Origin: Paenibacillus sp. 32O-W
Lineage (GTDB): Bacteria > Bacillota > Bacilli > Paenibacillales > NBRC-103111
DNA: 64,000 nt
Reading direction: 5' to 3'
NCBI RefSeq assembly: GCF_007679495.1
Contig: NZ_VEGP01000010.1
Coordinates: forward strand, 55,127 to 119,126
Shown one piece after another: positions 9,050 to 18,116 of this stretch. Below the pieces are notes generated by a model that saw only the letters and a list, made by a program, of their open reading frames with translations, was not told the DNA's origin and did no database searches. The position numbers were made by a program, and so were the translations under genes. Within the stretch, counting starts at the first letter, position 1. Each line of letters begins with the position of its first letter.

Positions 9050-9523
9050 ATGACTGTGCAAGAAATTGCCCTGGATCATTCCATAGGCTTTATTATGGGC
9101 ATTACACATCGGAAACTCGCGCTCGTATTGCAGAATCGGCTGAAGAATTTCGATATCACCCCCGAACAATGGTCGGTTCTATACTTGATTAGCCGGGTAG
9201 ACGGCCTGATTCAGAAAGAGATTGCTCAGCGCTCGGGCAAGGATAAGCCTACCACTACCCGCATTCTCGATCATCTGGAGACGAAGGGTCTGATTTATAA
9301 AAAGACGGGCACGGAAGACCGCCGCTCGTTTGTGGTCCACATTACCGATAAAGGAAGAAGCCTGATTCAGGAGACGGAACCGATTGAGAGGCAACTTGTT
9401 AATGACATTAAAGAATGTATGTCCGAAGAGGAGTATGAAATTCTTATGAAGCTTATTCTCCGTATACTCAGCTATGCGAATAATGAACTAACCTCCAAAG
9501 ATCAGGAGAGAGATGGACAATGA
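9050..9523 (+). CDS. MarR-family transcriptional regulator
   Basis: A 157-residue winged-helix regulator. Helices around DITPEQWSVLYLISRVDGL, the recognition region KEIAQRSGKDKPTTTRILDHLE and a wing KKTGTEDRRSFVVHIT match the MarR family, whose dimers usually release DNA on binding small phenolic or other toxic compounds. It overlaps the following MFS transporter by 4 bases (ATGA), so the two are translationally coupled, and the palindrome over its own promoter points to autoregulation of the pair. GGGAG lies 12 bases before the ATG. The probable job is drug- or metabolite-inducible control of the exporter; the inducer cannot be read from the sequence. Confidence 0.92.
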   Translation: MTVQEIALDHSIGFIMGITHRKLALVLQNRLKNFDITPEQWSVLYLISRVDGLIQKEIAQRSGKDKPTTTRILDHLETKGLIYKKTGTEDRRSFVVHITDKGRSLIQETEPIERQLVNDIKECMSEEEYEILMKLILRILSYANNELTSKDQERDGQ

Positions 9524-10737
9524 ATACTGACCAACCTACGAAGCTATGGACGAAATCATTTATATCATTAACTATTTGTTCGTTTCTTGTATTTTTAAAC
9601 TTGCAAATGCTGCTTTCCTCATTCCCGGCTTATGCAAAGAATGAGTTTCAAGCGGGGGATTTGGCTGTCAGTCTGGTTACCAGTCTGTTTGCCGCTTCGG
9701 CGATAGCCACCCGGTTTATGACAGCGGCTCTTATGCGAGTCGTACCCCGCAATGTGATCCTGTATGTCGGGCTGGCTGTAGCCGCCATCACCACCGGAAT
9801 ATACGTCCTGGCCGACTCCATAGGCTCGCTGCTTGTAATGAGGATGGCCTACGGAATCGGATTCGGGATGGCGAGTACAATTATTCCGACGCTGGTTTCG
9901 CAAATTATCCCCATCCAAAGAATGGGGGAAGGGATTGGTTATTTCGGACTGTCCACCAGTCTGGCGATGTCTGTTGGGCCGATGATCGGCTTGAACATAA
10001 TGAATTATTTGGGATTCCCTGCGCTGGCAATGGCCGGTACGGCTGCTGTGCTCCTGATTTTTCCGCTCCTGCTAATTACCCGTTCTCTGCCGCCGGACAA
10101 GAAACAGCCTGCCCCCAAATCCGCAGGCAAGAAAGCGGGGAACAAACCGGCCTTCAACCGCAAATTATTGTTTCCGGCAATGCTCAATATCATCCTGGCA
10201 GTGACCTATAGCGGGCTGCTAAGCTTTATCGCTTTATATGGGGAATCGGTGCATCTCGAACAGGTCGGGCTGTTTTTTTTGTTTAACGCGATTACCATCA
10301 TTATTATTCGGCCGGTATCCGGAAGAGTGTTCGATACGAAAGGGCATGCCGCCGTTTTGATCCCAGCGGCATTATGTGTCGTTGCAAGCTTGACGGTTCT
10401 GTCCTTTGCCGCATCCTTGCCTCTTTTGATCGTATCCGCGCTGCTGTATGGGCTCGGTTTCGGAGCAATCCAACCGACCATCCAAGCCTGGATGATTCGC
10501 GTTTCTCCCCAGGAGCAGCATGGCATGGCCAACAGCATGTTTTATAATGCGACCGATCTGGGGGTGGCCGCGGGAGCATTGATTCTGGGAGCCATTTCGT
10601 CAGTGACCGGGTATGCCATGATGTATCGATATTCGGCGGGCTTCATGATTCTGTTCCTTATCGTTTATGTATGGGTTCAAGCAGTGGAAGCGAGGAAGAA
10701 AAACCGGGCGCAAGCGGATATTTCCATACCGGGCTGA
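9520..10737 (+). CDS. MFS transporter, DHA1-type efflux
   Basis: A 405-residue major facilitator protein with about 12 hydrophobic segments. A central basic cytoplasmic loop (residues about 190-210, PPDKKQPAPKSAGKKAGNKP) separates the two halves. The family loop motif between segments 2 and 3 is loose here (ALMRVVPRN), while a GMASTIIPTLVSQIIP block resembles drug exporters. Translation is coupled to marR by a 4-base overlap, a common regulator-efflux pair. It is expected to expel a small molecule using the proton gradient. Specificity is unknown. Confidence 0.88.
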   Translation: MNTDQPTKLWTKSFISLTICSFLVFLNLQMLLSSFPAYAKNEFQAGDLAVSLVTSLFAASAIATRFMTAALMRVVPRNVILYVGLAVAAITTGIYVLADSIGSLLVMRMAYGIGFGMASTIIPTLVSQIIPIQRMGEGIGYFGLSTSLAMSVGPMIGLNIMNYLGFPALAMAGTAAVLLIFPLLLITRSLPPDKKQPAPKSAGKKAGNKPAFNRKLLFPAMLNIILAVTYSGLLSFIALYGESVHLEQVGLFFLFNAITIIIIRPVSGRVFDTKGHAAVLIPAALCVVASLTVLSFAASLPLLIVSALLYGLGFGAIQPTIQAWMIRVSPQEQHGMANSMFYNATDLGVAAGALILGAISSVTGYAMMYRYSAGFMILFLIVYVWVQAVEARKKNRAQADISIPG

Positions 10738-10778
10738 TCCTGACAAGATAGCATTGTCTAAACCGTTCGAGATACAAG

Positions 10779-10869
10779 GATAAACGGCTATCGCCGTCTT
10801 TAGGACGGGCGCGTTTACCGATGAAATATAAGAACAGGTATAGATGAAAACTTATACTTTCTTACATTT
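10779..10869 (+). repeat. Hairpin repeat family 2, copy 1
   Basis: About 90 bp in the 274-base gap between the MFS and DUF92 genes. It contains ATAAACGGC at one end, GAAATATAAGAACAGGTATA in the middle and CTTATACTTTCTTA at the other end. The last two blocks are near-inverse of each other and can form a long hairpin, and GCCGTCTTTAGGACGGGC is a second local stem. The inverse complement of the same arrangement occurs at 44213-44291 with the same block order and shared blocks up to 20 bases long. Confidence 0.8.
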
Positions 10870-11011
10870 AAATAAAGACGGGATATAATCCTGTAACTAT
10901 AGCGGGCCATGGTTTGATATAATTCAACGTATAACCATTGCTTTCGGCAGGGAAATAGCAGCGCTGCTGCCGTAAAAACCGAAACTCGGCACGGAGGAAG
11001 GGAGGGCGCTT

Positions 11012-11839
11012 ATGGGGCAATGGTGGATAGGCTTGGCCGGAAGTCTGCTCATCGCCGGGGCGGCATATTGGAAAAAATCGTTGTCCGCTTCCGGACTGAT
11101 TGCCGCGGTCTTGCTCGGCACGGCTCTATATTCTGTCGGCAGCTTGCCTTGGTACGGCGCCTTGATCGCTTTCTTCGTCTCCTCCTCACTATTGTCCAAG
11201 TGGAAGAGCCGCAGGAAAGAAAACGCTGAAAGCGGATATGCAAAGACGGGGAGAAGAGATGCCGGTCAGGTGATCGCCAACGGAGGGCTCGGCTTGCTGC
11301 TTTGCGTCGCTCACGCGATATGGCCCCACCCGGCTTGGTGGGGAGTATACATAGGAGTTATCGCTTCTGTAACCGCCGATACGTGGGCGACGGAGGTAGG
11401 AGGATTAAGCAGGAGCCGGCCCCGTTCCATCGTGAATGGGCGCAGGGTTGAGGCAGGGACTTCCGGCGGCGTGACCTTGCTGGGACTCGGAGCTTCGGCA
11501 GCCGGCGGTTTGTTCATCGGCGGGATCGCCTGGCTGCTGTTTCAAGTTCAGCCGGCGGCGGGCGGCGTTTTCTTGGCAGATCCATATGGGCTGTATTCGC
11601 TGCTTATAGGTTTACTGGGAGGTTTGGCCGGTTCCCTGGCCGATTCCTGGCTGGGAGCCATCGTACAGGTCATGTACCGCTGCCGTATATGCGGCAAGGA
11701 GTTGGAGAAGAGCGAGCATTGTCAAGCTGCGGCAGAGCCAATCCGGGGATGGACATTCATGACGAACGATGCGGTCAATGCTCTCAGCTCGGCCATAGGC
11801 GGGCTTGTCGGCTTTCTGCTTGTTTGGTTTATTTTCTGA
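11012..11839 (+). CDS. DUF92 family membrane protein
   Basis: A 275-residue protein of the DUF92 (TIGR00297) family. The family signatures are visible: GQVIANGG near residue 89, ADTWATEVGGLS near 125, GTSGGVTLLG near 149 and GSLADSWLGA near 210. At least six hydrophobic segments are present. Plant and cyanobacterial members (VTE6) act as phytyl-phosphate kinases, but the role in Bacillota is not established. Unusually, a cysteine-containing loop (CRICGKELEKSEHC, about residues 227-240) near the C-terminus could bind a metal. The gene stands alone, starting at ATG after GGAGGAAGGGAGG. Confidence 0.85.
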   Translation: MGQWWIGLAGSLLIAGAAYWKKSLSASGLIAAVLLGTALYSVGSLPWYGALIAFFVSSSLLSKWKSRRKENAESGYAKTGRRDAGQVIANGGLGLLLCVAHAIWPHPAWWGVYIGVIASVTADTWATEVGGLSRSRPRSIVNGRRVEAGTSGGVTLLGLGASAAGGLFIGGIAWLLFQVQPAAGGVFLADPYGLYSLLIGLLGGLAGSLADSWLGAIVQVMYRCRICGKELEKSEHCQAAAEPIRGWTFMTNDAVNALSSAIGGLVGFLLVWFIF

Positions 11840-11867
11840 AAAACCGGTAGAGAAGGGGCGAGCGGAA

Positions 11868-12764
11868 GTGGATGAAAGAAAACAATTTAGCTTTATCCGT
11901 CTGGGCCAGTGCACCTTTGAACAAGCATTAAGGCTGCGAAATCGCGGTTTTGAAGGGTATTATTTTGATGTAACCGTAACGATGGATCAATTGCTCCGCT
12001 CGTTTGCGGTTAACGGTATACGCCCGGAGCTTTCTCTGGTCGCATGCGCGGACGGCCATCCGGTCGGTTTTGTCTTCCTGGCGGTTAAAATGTTAAATGG
12101 GCTGAAAGCCGCCTGGAACGGCGGAACGGGAGTGATTCCCGAGTATCGCGGATACGGGCTTTCTACAGCGTTGATGCAGGAAGTCAAAACTCTTCTCACG
12201 GAGCAGGAAGTCGATCGCGCCTATTTGGAAGTGCTCGTTCAGAATTCCCGCGCCCTCTCGGCTTATGAAAAGGGAGGATTCCATATAGCGGACCGGCTGA
12301 TCGGATTGACCAGGGACGGAGCTTTGGAGCCTGAGGCCTTCAAGGCCGGCGAATGTTCCGGCTTCAAGCTGCAATATGGGGCTCCCCGTACCGTGAAAGA
12401 TATTCCCTATTACCGGGAAATAGCAGCATGGGAATGCCAGTGGCAGAATATGGCGGAAGGGGAGTCGCTGATCATCAGAGCCGCCGATGGAGAACCTGCG
12501 GCCTATGCCCTGTTCAAAAGAAATTACAGCGATGAGGGCATGATCAAGTCGATCGTTCTCTATCAATGTGAGGCCGCCCCCGGCCGCGTGGATCGCACGG
12601 AGCTTTTTCGCATGGCGCTAAAGGCGGTGTTTGGACCGAAGGAGCTTGACTGCAGCCGGACCACGGCCAATTTGTCGGGTTCTAATCCGGATTTAATCGA
12701 TATGCTCAAGGAGGCCGGATTTAAGGAACGGTACCAACAGCATTTAATGGTCATGGACTTGTGA
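11868..12764 (+). CDS. GNAT N-acetyltransferase, possibly two-domain
   Basis: A 298-residue acetyltransferase. The N-terminal half has a GNAT core: VAGHPVGFV-like strand (ADGHPVGFVFLAV), the acetyl-CoA loop around VIPEYRGYGLSTALM (about residues 85-100) and a following ALSAYEKGGFHIADR. The C-terminal half may be a second, degenerate GNAT fold, ending LLKEAGF-like (DMLKEAGFKERYQQHLMVMDL). I chose GTG 11868 because AGAAGGGG precedes it and the frame upstream overlaps the DUF92 gene. The substrate is unknown. It lies 28 bases after the DUF92 gene and may be co-transcribed. Confidence 0.85.
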   Translation: MDERKQFSFIRLGQCTFEQALRLRNRGFEGYYFDVTVTMDQLLRSFAVNGIRPELSLVACADGHPVGFVFLAVKMLNGLKAAWNGGTGVIPEYRGYGLSTALMQEVKTLLTEQEVDRAYLEVLVQNSRALSAYEKGGFHIADRLIGLTRDGALEPEAFKAGECSGFKLQYGAPRTVKDIPYYREIAAWECQWQNMAEGESLIIRAADGEPAAYALFKRNYSDEGMIKSIVLYQCEAAPGRVDRTELFRMALKAVFGPKELDCSRTTANLSGSNPDLIDMLKEAGFKERYQQHLMVMDL

Positions 12765-12956
12765 AGGCTTACATGACTTGCTTGCGGACATCATCTCCGT
12801 TTCCGGGGTGGCGCAGCAAATATCTGCTTTCGTCCAGGACAAAGCGAGTTCGGTAAGCATCATTGACAGAACAAATGATGGCAAATATGGCTTGTGTTCA
12901 GTAAGTACTTAATTAAAAGAAGTGGCCGCAATAAAGGACAGACAAAGGAGAGACCT

Positions 12957-13550
12957 ATGGAAACACGCACTAACCGGCAGCAGAAGGCGCTGGAGACGAA
13001 GAATAAATTGATCGATGCCGCCCTTCGGACATTTTCCCGCAAAGGATTCAAGGAGAGCACAACGAAGGACATAGCGAAAGAAGCGGGAGTGACCGACGGA
13101 TTGATCTATCATTATTTTCAATCCAAGGAAGATTTGCTGTGGGCTATTTTTGACAAATATACGCTTCTTCATTCCCTGGAGGAAACCGTCAGCCGATTGG
13201 ATTCAAACCAGCCCTTAGAGCATAATCTGACGATTTACTTCCAATCGCTGTTTCGCAGTCTCGACGAATCGCAGGATTTGATTGTCATGTGCTTCGGGGA
13301 GGCACAACGGAATGACGATATCCGCCGGAAGATACAGGAGATTATCGGCAGAGGGGCGGAGCTGCTTGTAACGTTTCTGGAGCCGAAGGTTCGGATCGGG
13401 CGCCGGGAGCTATCGATCGCTGTCCGCAATCTGCAAACAGCGATGGTTTTTCATTTTCTTACGGTAGACCGATTTATGGAAGGCGGGAAGGCCAGACAAG
13501 AGTATATAGAAATCTCCGTCCGGCAGCTTCTGAAGATCATTGCTGAATGA
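12957..13550 (+). CDS. TetR-family transcriptional regulator
   Basis: A 197-residue TetR-type repressor. The N-terminal helix-turn-helix is clear (KLIDAALRTFSRKGF, then TTKDIAKEAGVTDGLIYHYF, then SKEDLLWAIFD), with a helical ligand-binding C-terminal domain. The ATG at 12957 follows AAAGGAGA at 8 bases. The next gene is convergent and the upstream gene is an acetyltransferase, so no target is evident from context. A CGCTTG-ATTT-CAAGCG hairpin after the stop (about 13562-13577) may help termination. Confidence 0.9.
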   Translation: METRTNRQQKALETKNKLIDAALRTFSRKGFKESTTKDIAKEAGVTDGLIYHYFQSKEDLLWAIFDKYTLLHSLEETVSRLDSNQPLEHNLTIYFQSLFRSLDESQDLIVMCFGEAQRNDDIRRKIQEIIGRGAELLVTFLEPKVRIGRRELSIAVRNLQTAMVFHFLTVDRFMEGGKARQEYIEISVRQLLKIIAE

Positions 13551-13589
13551 ACATATTCAACCGCTTGATTTCAAGCGCGGACATAGAGC

Positions 13590-14108
13590 TTACATCCCCT
13601 GATTTGCCAAACGAAGGGCACTCAGCACATTAATGCTTCGCCCGCTGCGGTCGTCATAGAGGGAGTTTCCTTCTACATGGTCAATGAACAGCACTCCGTC
13701 CAGATGATCTGTCTCGTGCTGAATGCATCGGGCAAGATAGCCTTCTCCTTCGAGTACGAACCATTCTCCCTGCCTGTTCTGGCTTCTCACCTTTACATAA
13801 TTTGCCCTTTTGACGATGCCGGTATAACCCGGATAGGACAAGCAGGCTTCCGGGCCTGTTTGCTCTCCCTCGGCTGCAATAATTTCCGGATTGATCAACT
13901 CGATCAAACCGTCCCCGCAATCCATGACGACCACTCTTCTCAAAATGCCGATTTGCGGAGCCGCCAATCCGGCCCGGCCTTCGGCGCCATACAGCGTATC
14001 CACCATATCATCCAGCAGTTTGAATAATTTATCGTTGAACTCGGTTACCGGCTTGGCCTTTTTCCTTAATATTTCCTCTCCGAAGGGAAGAATCGTCTTG
14101 ACAGCCAT
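13590..14108 (-). CDS. def: Peptide deformylase
   Basis: A 172-residue peptide deformylase, the cytoplasmic metalloenzyme that removes the N-formyl group from new proteins. Three family motifs are visible: GLAAPQ at residues 47-52 (motif 1), EACLS at 87-91 (motif 2, metal ligand Cys89, with Ala in place of the usual Gly) and QHETDHLDG at 130-138 (motif 3, HExxH with His131, Glu132 and His135). The variant motif 2 is found in some accessory type deformylases, so this may not be the only copy in the genome. It follows a small HTH gene by 26 bases on the minus strand. Confidence 0.93.
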   Translation of the reverse strand: MAVKTILPFGEEILRKKAKPVTEFNDKLFKLLDDMVDTLYGAEGRAGLAAPQIGILRRVVVMDCGDGLIELINPEIIAAEGEQTGPEACLSYPGYTGIVKRANYVKVRSQNRQGEWFVLEGEGYLARCIQHETDHLDGVLFIDHVEGNSLYDDRSGRSINVLSALRLANQGM

Positions 14109-14134
14109 CGGTTCTTACCATCCTTTCTTAGGCA

Positions 14135-14374
14135 TTAAGCTCCTTTAATAATTGAAGGGGTATGAACCCACAATTCGCCGGGGGTGCAATCCAAGGCGGT
14201 GCACAGAGCGTCCAGCGTATCGGCTTTCATTTGTTTAGGCTGGCCGTTCAGCAAGGCGCTTATGGATGGGGGAGATAAACGGTATCCCGCCTTATCCTCC
14301 AGCAGCCGGGCCAGTGCCGCTCCGGTCCAAACTCCTCTTGCGGCCATCACTTCTCTTAACATCCACACCAGCAT
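14135..14374 (-). CDS. Small XRE-type HTH regulator
   Basis: A 79-residue protein consisting of one Cro/CI-type helix-turn-helix (RLSPPSISALLNGQPKQMKADTLDALCTALDCTPGEL, in which LDALCTALDCTPGEL is the usual closing helix). The ATG at 14374 is preceded by GAGAGGAGC; a TTG at 14392 in the same frame lacks spacing for that site. It lies directly before def, 26 bases apart, and could share its transcript. An inverted repeat just upstream (TTAGG-CAACA-CCTAA, 14399-14413) is a candidate self-operator. The targets are unknown. Confidence 0.8.
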   Translation of the reverse strand: MLVWMLREVMAARGVWTGAALARLLEDKAGYRLSPPSISALLNGQPKQMKADTLDALCTALDCTPGELWVHTPSIIKGA

Positions 14375-14395
14375 GGCAGAGCTCCTCTCCAAGTA

Positions 14396-14416
14396 AATTT
14401 AGGCAACACCTAATTT
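14396..14416. promoter_or_regulatory. Inverted repeat upstream of small HTH gene
   Basis: TTAGG-CAACA-CCTAA flanked by A/T, 22-40 bases before the HTH start codon, with a further TAGGTCA-like half-site about 17 bases beyond (the inverse of TGACCTA at 14426-14432). This suits an autoregulatory operator. There is no direct evidence of binding. Confidence 0.4.
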
Positions 14417-14550
14417 ATTTAAGTATGACCTAATATATCATGAGATCCATTTATTTGGCAACTAATTTTGCCCCTCAGCCGCCAGATAACGGTTACCCGA
14501 CAAAAAAAGAAGAATTTCGACAGAATTATGAATTATTTTTTACAATCAGC

Positions 14551-14930
14551 TTAACAATGGCTCTGTAGTATGGTAAAGTATAGATGTCGAATGAAAACAG
14601 GGGTAAAACTGCCCGCTGGTGATTGTCTTGGGCCGGTATGGGACAAGCCGTCGAGCTTGTCGATTATTGTCTTGGACCCAGTGCTTTTCAGACTGGTTTG
14701 TTTAACCGGCAATAAGCCGTGGGGGACTGTGGATACCGGATGACGCTATACCGCGAAGGTATGTACTCCTCGATAACCTGTTCTCGTATGACGTTAATTT
14801 TTCATCTAGGAAAGAAATTTTCCCTTGGCAAATTAAAAGTATGCCATATAGAGATCGGTCATTATTTTTTTCATCCGGTCTTTTTTGGTATGTCCGAGGG
14901 AGAACAGCGGCTCCGCTCAATTATTATTTA
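14551..14930 (+). ncRNA. Candidate structured transcript in the gap before odhA
   Basis: Part of an 853-base gap without a credible gene. A promoter-like pair, TTAACA (14551-14556), 17-base spacer and TAAAGT (14574-14579), precedes GC-rich sequence that can fold. GACAAGC/GCTTGTC (14642-14661) is a perfect 7-bp hairpin, ATTGTCTTGG is directly repeated at 14622 and 14666, and CCGGC-AATAA-GCCG lies near 14706. I could not match it to a known RNA family. The rest of the gap (to 15227) holds the odhA leader, ending in a strong GGGGAGGT site, with no other structure recognised. Confidence 0.3.
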
Positions 14931-15227
14931 AGGATCGCCGATTATTTCTGATTAGGAATAGGGAGGTCGAATCCATCTCAAATTGAGAACGATATAATCC
15001 TTAATCAATATTTAATATTTTTGTGAACAAGGTTTATAGTAGTAGGTAGGACTTATGTTACATCTTAGATTATATGACAGCCTTAAACAGGGAATATTAC
15101 TTAACTACAGGGGAAAAAGGAAGACAGATTTCCCCATAATCAGTCAGAGGCCTCGAAGAGGCAGCGCGTTAACGAACAAATAACTTACCTATGGCCATCA
15201 TGAACATGCAAGGGGAGGTTACCTTCA

Positions 15228-18095
15228 ATGTCGATTGGGGAAATGACCAAGCTAAATCCTTGGCAAACTTATTACGGCCCTAACCTGGGCTACATCAATG
15301 AACAGTATGAGAAATACATCGCCGATCCCGAATCCGTGGAACCGACGTTCAGAGAACTGTTTGCCATCTGGGGCGCTCCTCCGGCTTCGTGGAATGCCGG
15401 AACGGAAAATGTGCAGGCCCCGGTTCCTAATGTTGAAATTAATGAAAATATGTTGAAAAAAGTCGTCGCTGCTGAAAAATTGGTATGGAATATCCGAACA
15501 TATGGGCATCTGGCCGCGGATCTGGATCCGCTTGGGTTAGGGTTCACTGCGGATACCCGGCTTCTTGAGCCGGAAACATATCAATTAAGCAAAGACGACT
15601 TGTTGGCGTTTCCCGCTTCTTTAATCTGGGAGAACGCTCCGGGGAATGCCGTCACCGGATGGGATGCCATCAAGCAGCTCCAACAAATTTATACCAAGAC
15701 TACCGCTTACGAATTCAGCCATGTTCACGAGCAGCGGGAAAGGGATTGGCTCAACAAGCGTGTCGAAACCGAAGCATTGTCGGGAACGCCTCTTTCGATA
15801 GAAGAGCGGAAGGAATTGCTAAACCGTCTCACCCAAGTGGAGCAGTTCGAAGCGTTCCTGCACCGGACGTTCGTCGGTCAGAAGCGCTTTTCCGTGGAAG
15901 GCAATGATGTTCTGATCCCGATGCTTGATGAAGTTGTCCGCATGGTGGCCCGGGAAGGATGTCAGCACATTCTGATGGGGATGGCTCACCGGGGGCGCTT
16001 GAACGTTCTGGCCCACGTATTGGGTAAACCTTACAGCAAGATCTTCTCGGAGTTCCATCATTCTCCTAACAAGGACATGATTCCTTCGGAAGGATCGATG
16101 GGAATTAACTTCGGTTGGTCCGGCGATGTTAAATATCATTTGGGTGCCGACCGTTCTGTAGTGGAGGGCGAACTGCCGCCAATCCGCCTAACCTTGGCCA
16201 ATAACCCAAGCCACTTGGAATTTGTCAATCCGGTAGTGGAGGGCTTCACCCGCGCCGCCCAGGATGACCGCGGAGAAGCCGGTTATCCGAAGCAGGATGA
16301 AAGCAAGGCTGCCGCAGTGCTGATGCACGGGGACGCCGCTTTTGCCGGGGAAGGAATCGTGGCGGAAACGCTGAACTTCAATAAGCTTCAAGGCTACCGC
16401 AACGGTGGAACTATTCATATTATCGTTAATAACCGTCTTGGATTTACAACGGAAAGCTCTGATTCCCGTTCGACCCATTATGCAAGTGATTTAGCCAAGG
16501 GATATGAGATCCCGATCGTGCACGTTAACGCCGATGACCCGGAGGCATGTATCAGAGCGGTGCGCCTGGCTTGCGAATACCGTAATTTGTTTAAGAAGGA
16601 TTTCTTGATTGATTTGATCGGTTACCGCCGATACGGGCATAACGAATCGGATGATCCGGAAATGACCCAGCCGCTTACCTACCATAAGGTACGGAACCAT
16701 CCAACCTGCAGCAAGCTGTACGGAGACAAGCTTGTGGAAGAGGGGATCATCCCCAAGGAGCTTCCGGAGCAGATGAGGCAGGAAGCTGCGGCACGGCTGA
16801 AGGAAGCTTATGATGAAATGAAGGAAAACAACGGACGGGCTTCCAGCAATCCGCCCAACGGGCTGATTGTTCATACGGATAAACCGGAAATCAATACGGC
16901 CGTTCCCATGGATCAGCTGAAGGAAATCAATAGAGACCTGCTCAAATGGCCTGAAAACTTTAACGTTTATCCCAAGCTTAAACGGATTTTGGAAAGACGG
17001 GCGAATGCTTTGGAAGAAGGGGAGAAGGTTGACTGGGCTCTTGCCGAAACTTTGGCCTTTGCAACGATTCTAGCCGAAGGAAAGCCAATCCGTATTAGCG
17101 GACAGGATTCGGAGCGGGGAACTTTCGCCCATCGCCATCTCGTGTTGCACGATACCGAGACCGGTCAGAAATTCTCGCCTTTGCACCGCCTGCCGCAGGC
17201 CAAAGCTTCGTTCGCCATCTATAACAGCCCGCTGTCCGAAGCATCTGTGCTCGGCTTCGAGTATGGCTATAATGTGTTCGCTCCGGAGACGTTCGTGCTT
17301 TGGGAGGCGCAATTTGGCGATTTCGCCAACGCCGCTCAAGTCATTATCGACCAGTTTATCGCTGCCGGACGCGAGAAGTGGCTCCAAAGATCGAGCCTGG
17401 CGATGCTGCTGCCTCATGGCTACGAAGGACAGGGACCGGAGCATTCGAGCGCGCGTCTGGAACGTTTCCTGCAGCTTGCCGGTGATGAGAACTGGACGGT
17501 CGCTTATTTGTCCAGCGCGGCTCAATATTTCCACCTTCTGCGCAAGCAGGCGGCAATAGCCGGAACGGATGCGGCAAGACCGCTGGTTCTGATGGCGCCG
17601 AAGAGTCTGATCCGGAATCCTCGGGTAGCTTCTTCCGGTACGGAGTTCAGCGAAGGAGCCTTCCGTCCGATCTTGGAGCAGCCTGGTTTGGGCGCCCAGT
17701 CCAAGAAGGTGGAGCGCTTGATTCTGTGCACCGGTAAAGTCGCCATCGACCTGGAAGAGGCATTGGATGCGGAGAAGGAAAATCAAGACTTCGACTGGCT
17801 GCATATCGTTCGTGTGGAACAGCTTTATCCGTTTGCCGGGGAAGAAATCGAGGCCGTGATCCAGCGCTTCCCCAAACTGAAGGAAATTGTCTGGGTTCAA
17901 GAGGAACCGCGGAATATGGGGGCATGGAGCTACATGGATCCCCGCATCAGAGATGTGGCACCCGATAAAGTAAAGGTTCGTTATATCGGCCGTCCGGATC
18001 GCTCCAGTCCTGCGAGCGGTTATCAGGACGTTCATAATATGGAACAGCAGCGGCTGATCTCGAATGCATTGAATCGCAGCTTCTTTGAAAACTAA
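15228..18095 (+). CDS. odhA: 2-oxoglutarate dehydrogenase E1 component
   Basis: A 955-residue thiamine-diphosphate enzyme, the decarboxylating subunit of the 2-oxoglutarate dehydrogenase complex in the TCA cycle. The family N-terminal segment is present (GPNLGYINEQYEKYIADP). The ThDP-binding motif runs from GDAAFAGEG (about residue 368) to NNRLGFTT (about 400). LPHGYEGQGPEHSSAR (about 727) is the typical transketolase-like region. Length matches Bacillus OdhA. The ATG follows GGGGAGGT. The E2 gene follows after 21 bases; no E3 (dihydrolipoamide dehydrogenase) gene lies in the window, so that subunit must come from elsewhere. A 596-codon open frame on the opposite strand is a codon-bias shadow. 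Confidence 0.97.
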   Translation: MSIGEMTKLNPWQTYYGPNLGYINEQYEKYIADPESVEPTFRELFAIWGAPPASWNAGTENVQAPVPNVEINENMLKKVVAAEKLVWNIRTYGHLAADLDPLGLGFTADTRLLEPETYQLSKDDLLAFPASLIWENAPGNAVTGWDAIKQLQQIYTKTTAYEFSHVHEQRERDWLNKRVETEALSGTPLSIEERKELLNRLTQVEQFEAFLHRTFVGQKRFSVEGNDVLIPMLDEVVRMVAREGCQHILMGMAHRGRLNVLAHVLGKPYSKIFSEFHHSPNKDMIPSEGSMGINFGWSGDVKYHLGADRSVVEGELPPIRLTLANNPSHLEFVNPVVEGFTRAAQDDRGEAGYPKQDESKAAAVLMHGDAAFAGEGIVAETLNFNKLQGYRNGGTIHIIVNNRLGFTTESSDSRSTHYASDLAKGYEIPIVHVNADDPEACIRAVRLACEYRNLFKKDFLIDLIGYRRYGHNESDDPEMTQPLTYHKVRNHPTCSKLYGDKLVEEGIIPKELPEQMRQEAAARLKEAYDEMKENNGRASSNPPNGLIVHTDKPEINTAVPMDQLKEINRDLLKWPENFNVYPKLKRILERRANALEEGEKVDWALAETLAFATILAEGKPIRISGQDSERGTFAHRHLVLHDTETGQKFSPLHRLPQAKASFAIYNSPLSEASVLGFEYGYNVFAPETFVLWEAQFGDFANAAQVIIDQFIAAGREKWLQRSSLAMLLPHGYEGQGPEHSSARLERFLQLAGDENWTVAYLSSAAQYFHLLRKQAAIAGTDAARPLVLMAPKSLIRNPRVASSGTEFSEGAFRPILEQPGLGAQSKKVERLILCTGKVAIDLEEALDAEKENQDFDWLHIVRVEQLYPFAGEEIEAVIQRFPKLKEIVWVQEEPRNMGAWSYMDPRIRDVAPDKVKVRYIGRPDRSSPASGYQDVHNMEQQRLISNALNRSFFEN

Positions 18096-18116
18096 TAAAG
18101 CAGGGAGGATACGGCT

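Noticed and set aside
12765..12956. Protein-like frame (LADIISVSGVAQQISAFVQDK) between the GNAT and TetR genes
   Set aside because: Too short, no start signal, and no family that I can name; it may be a remnant but cannot be supported.
14580..14790. Possible 6S RNA or RNase P RNA before odhA
   Set aside because: The conserved blocks of those RNAs are absent; kept only as an unassigned structured candidate.
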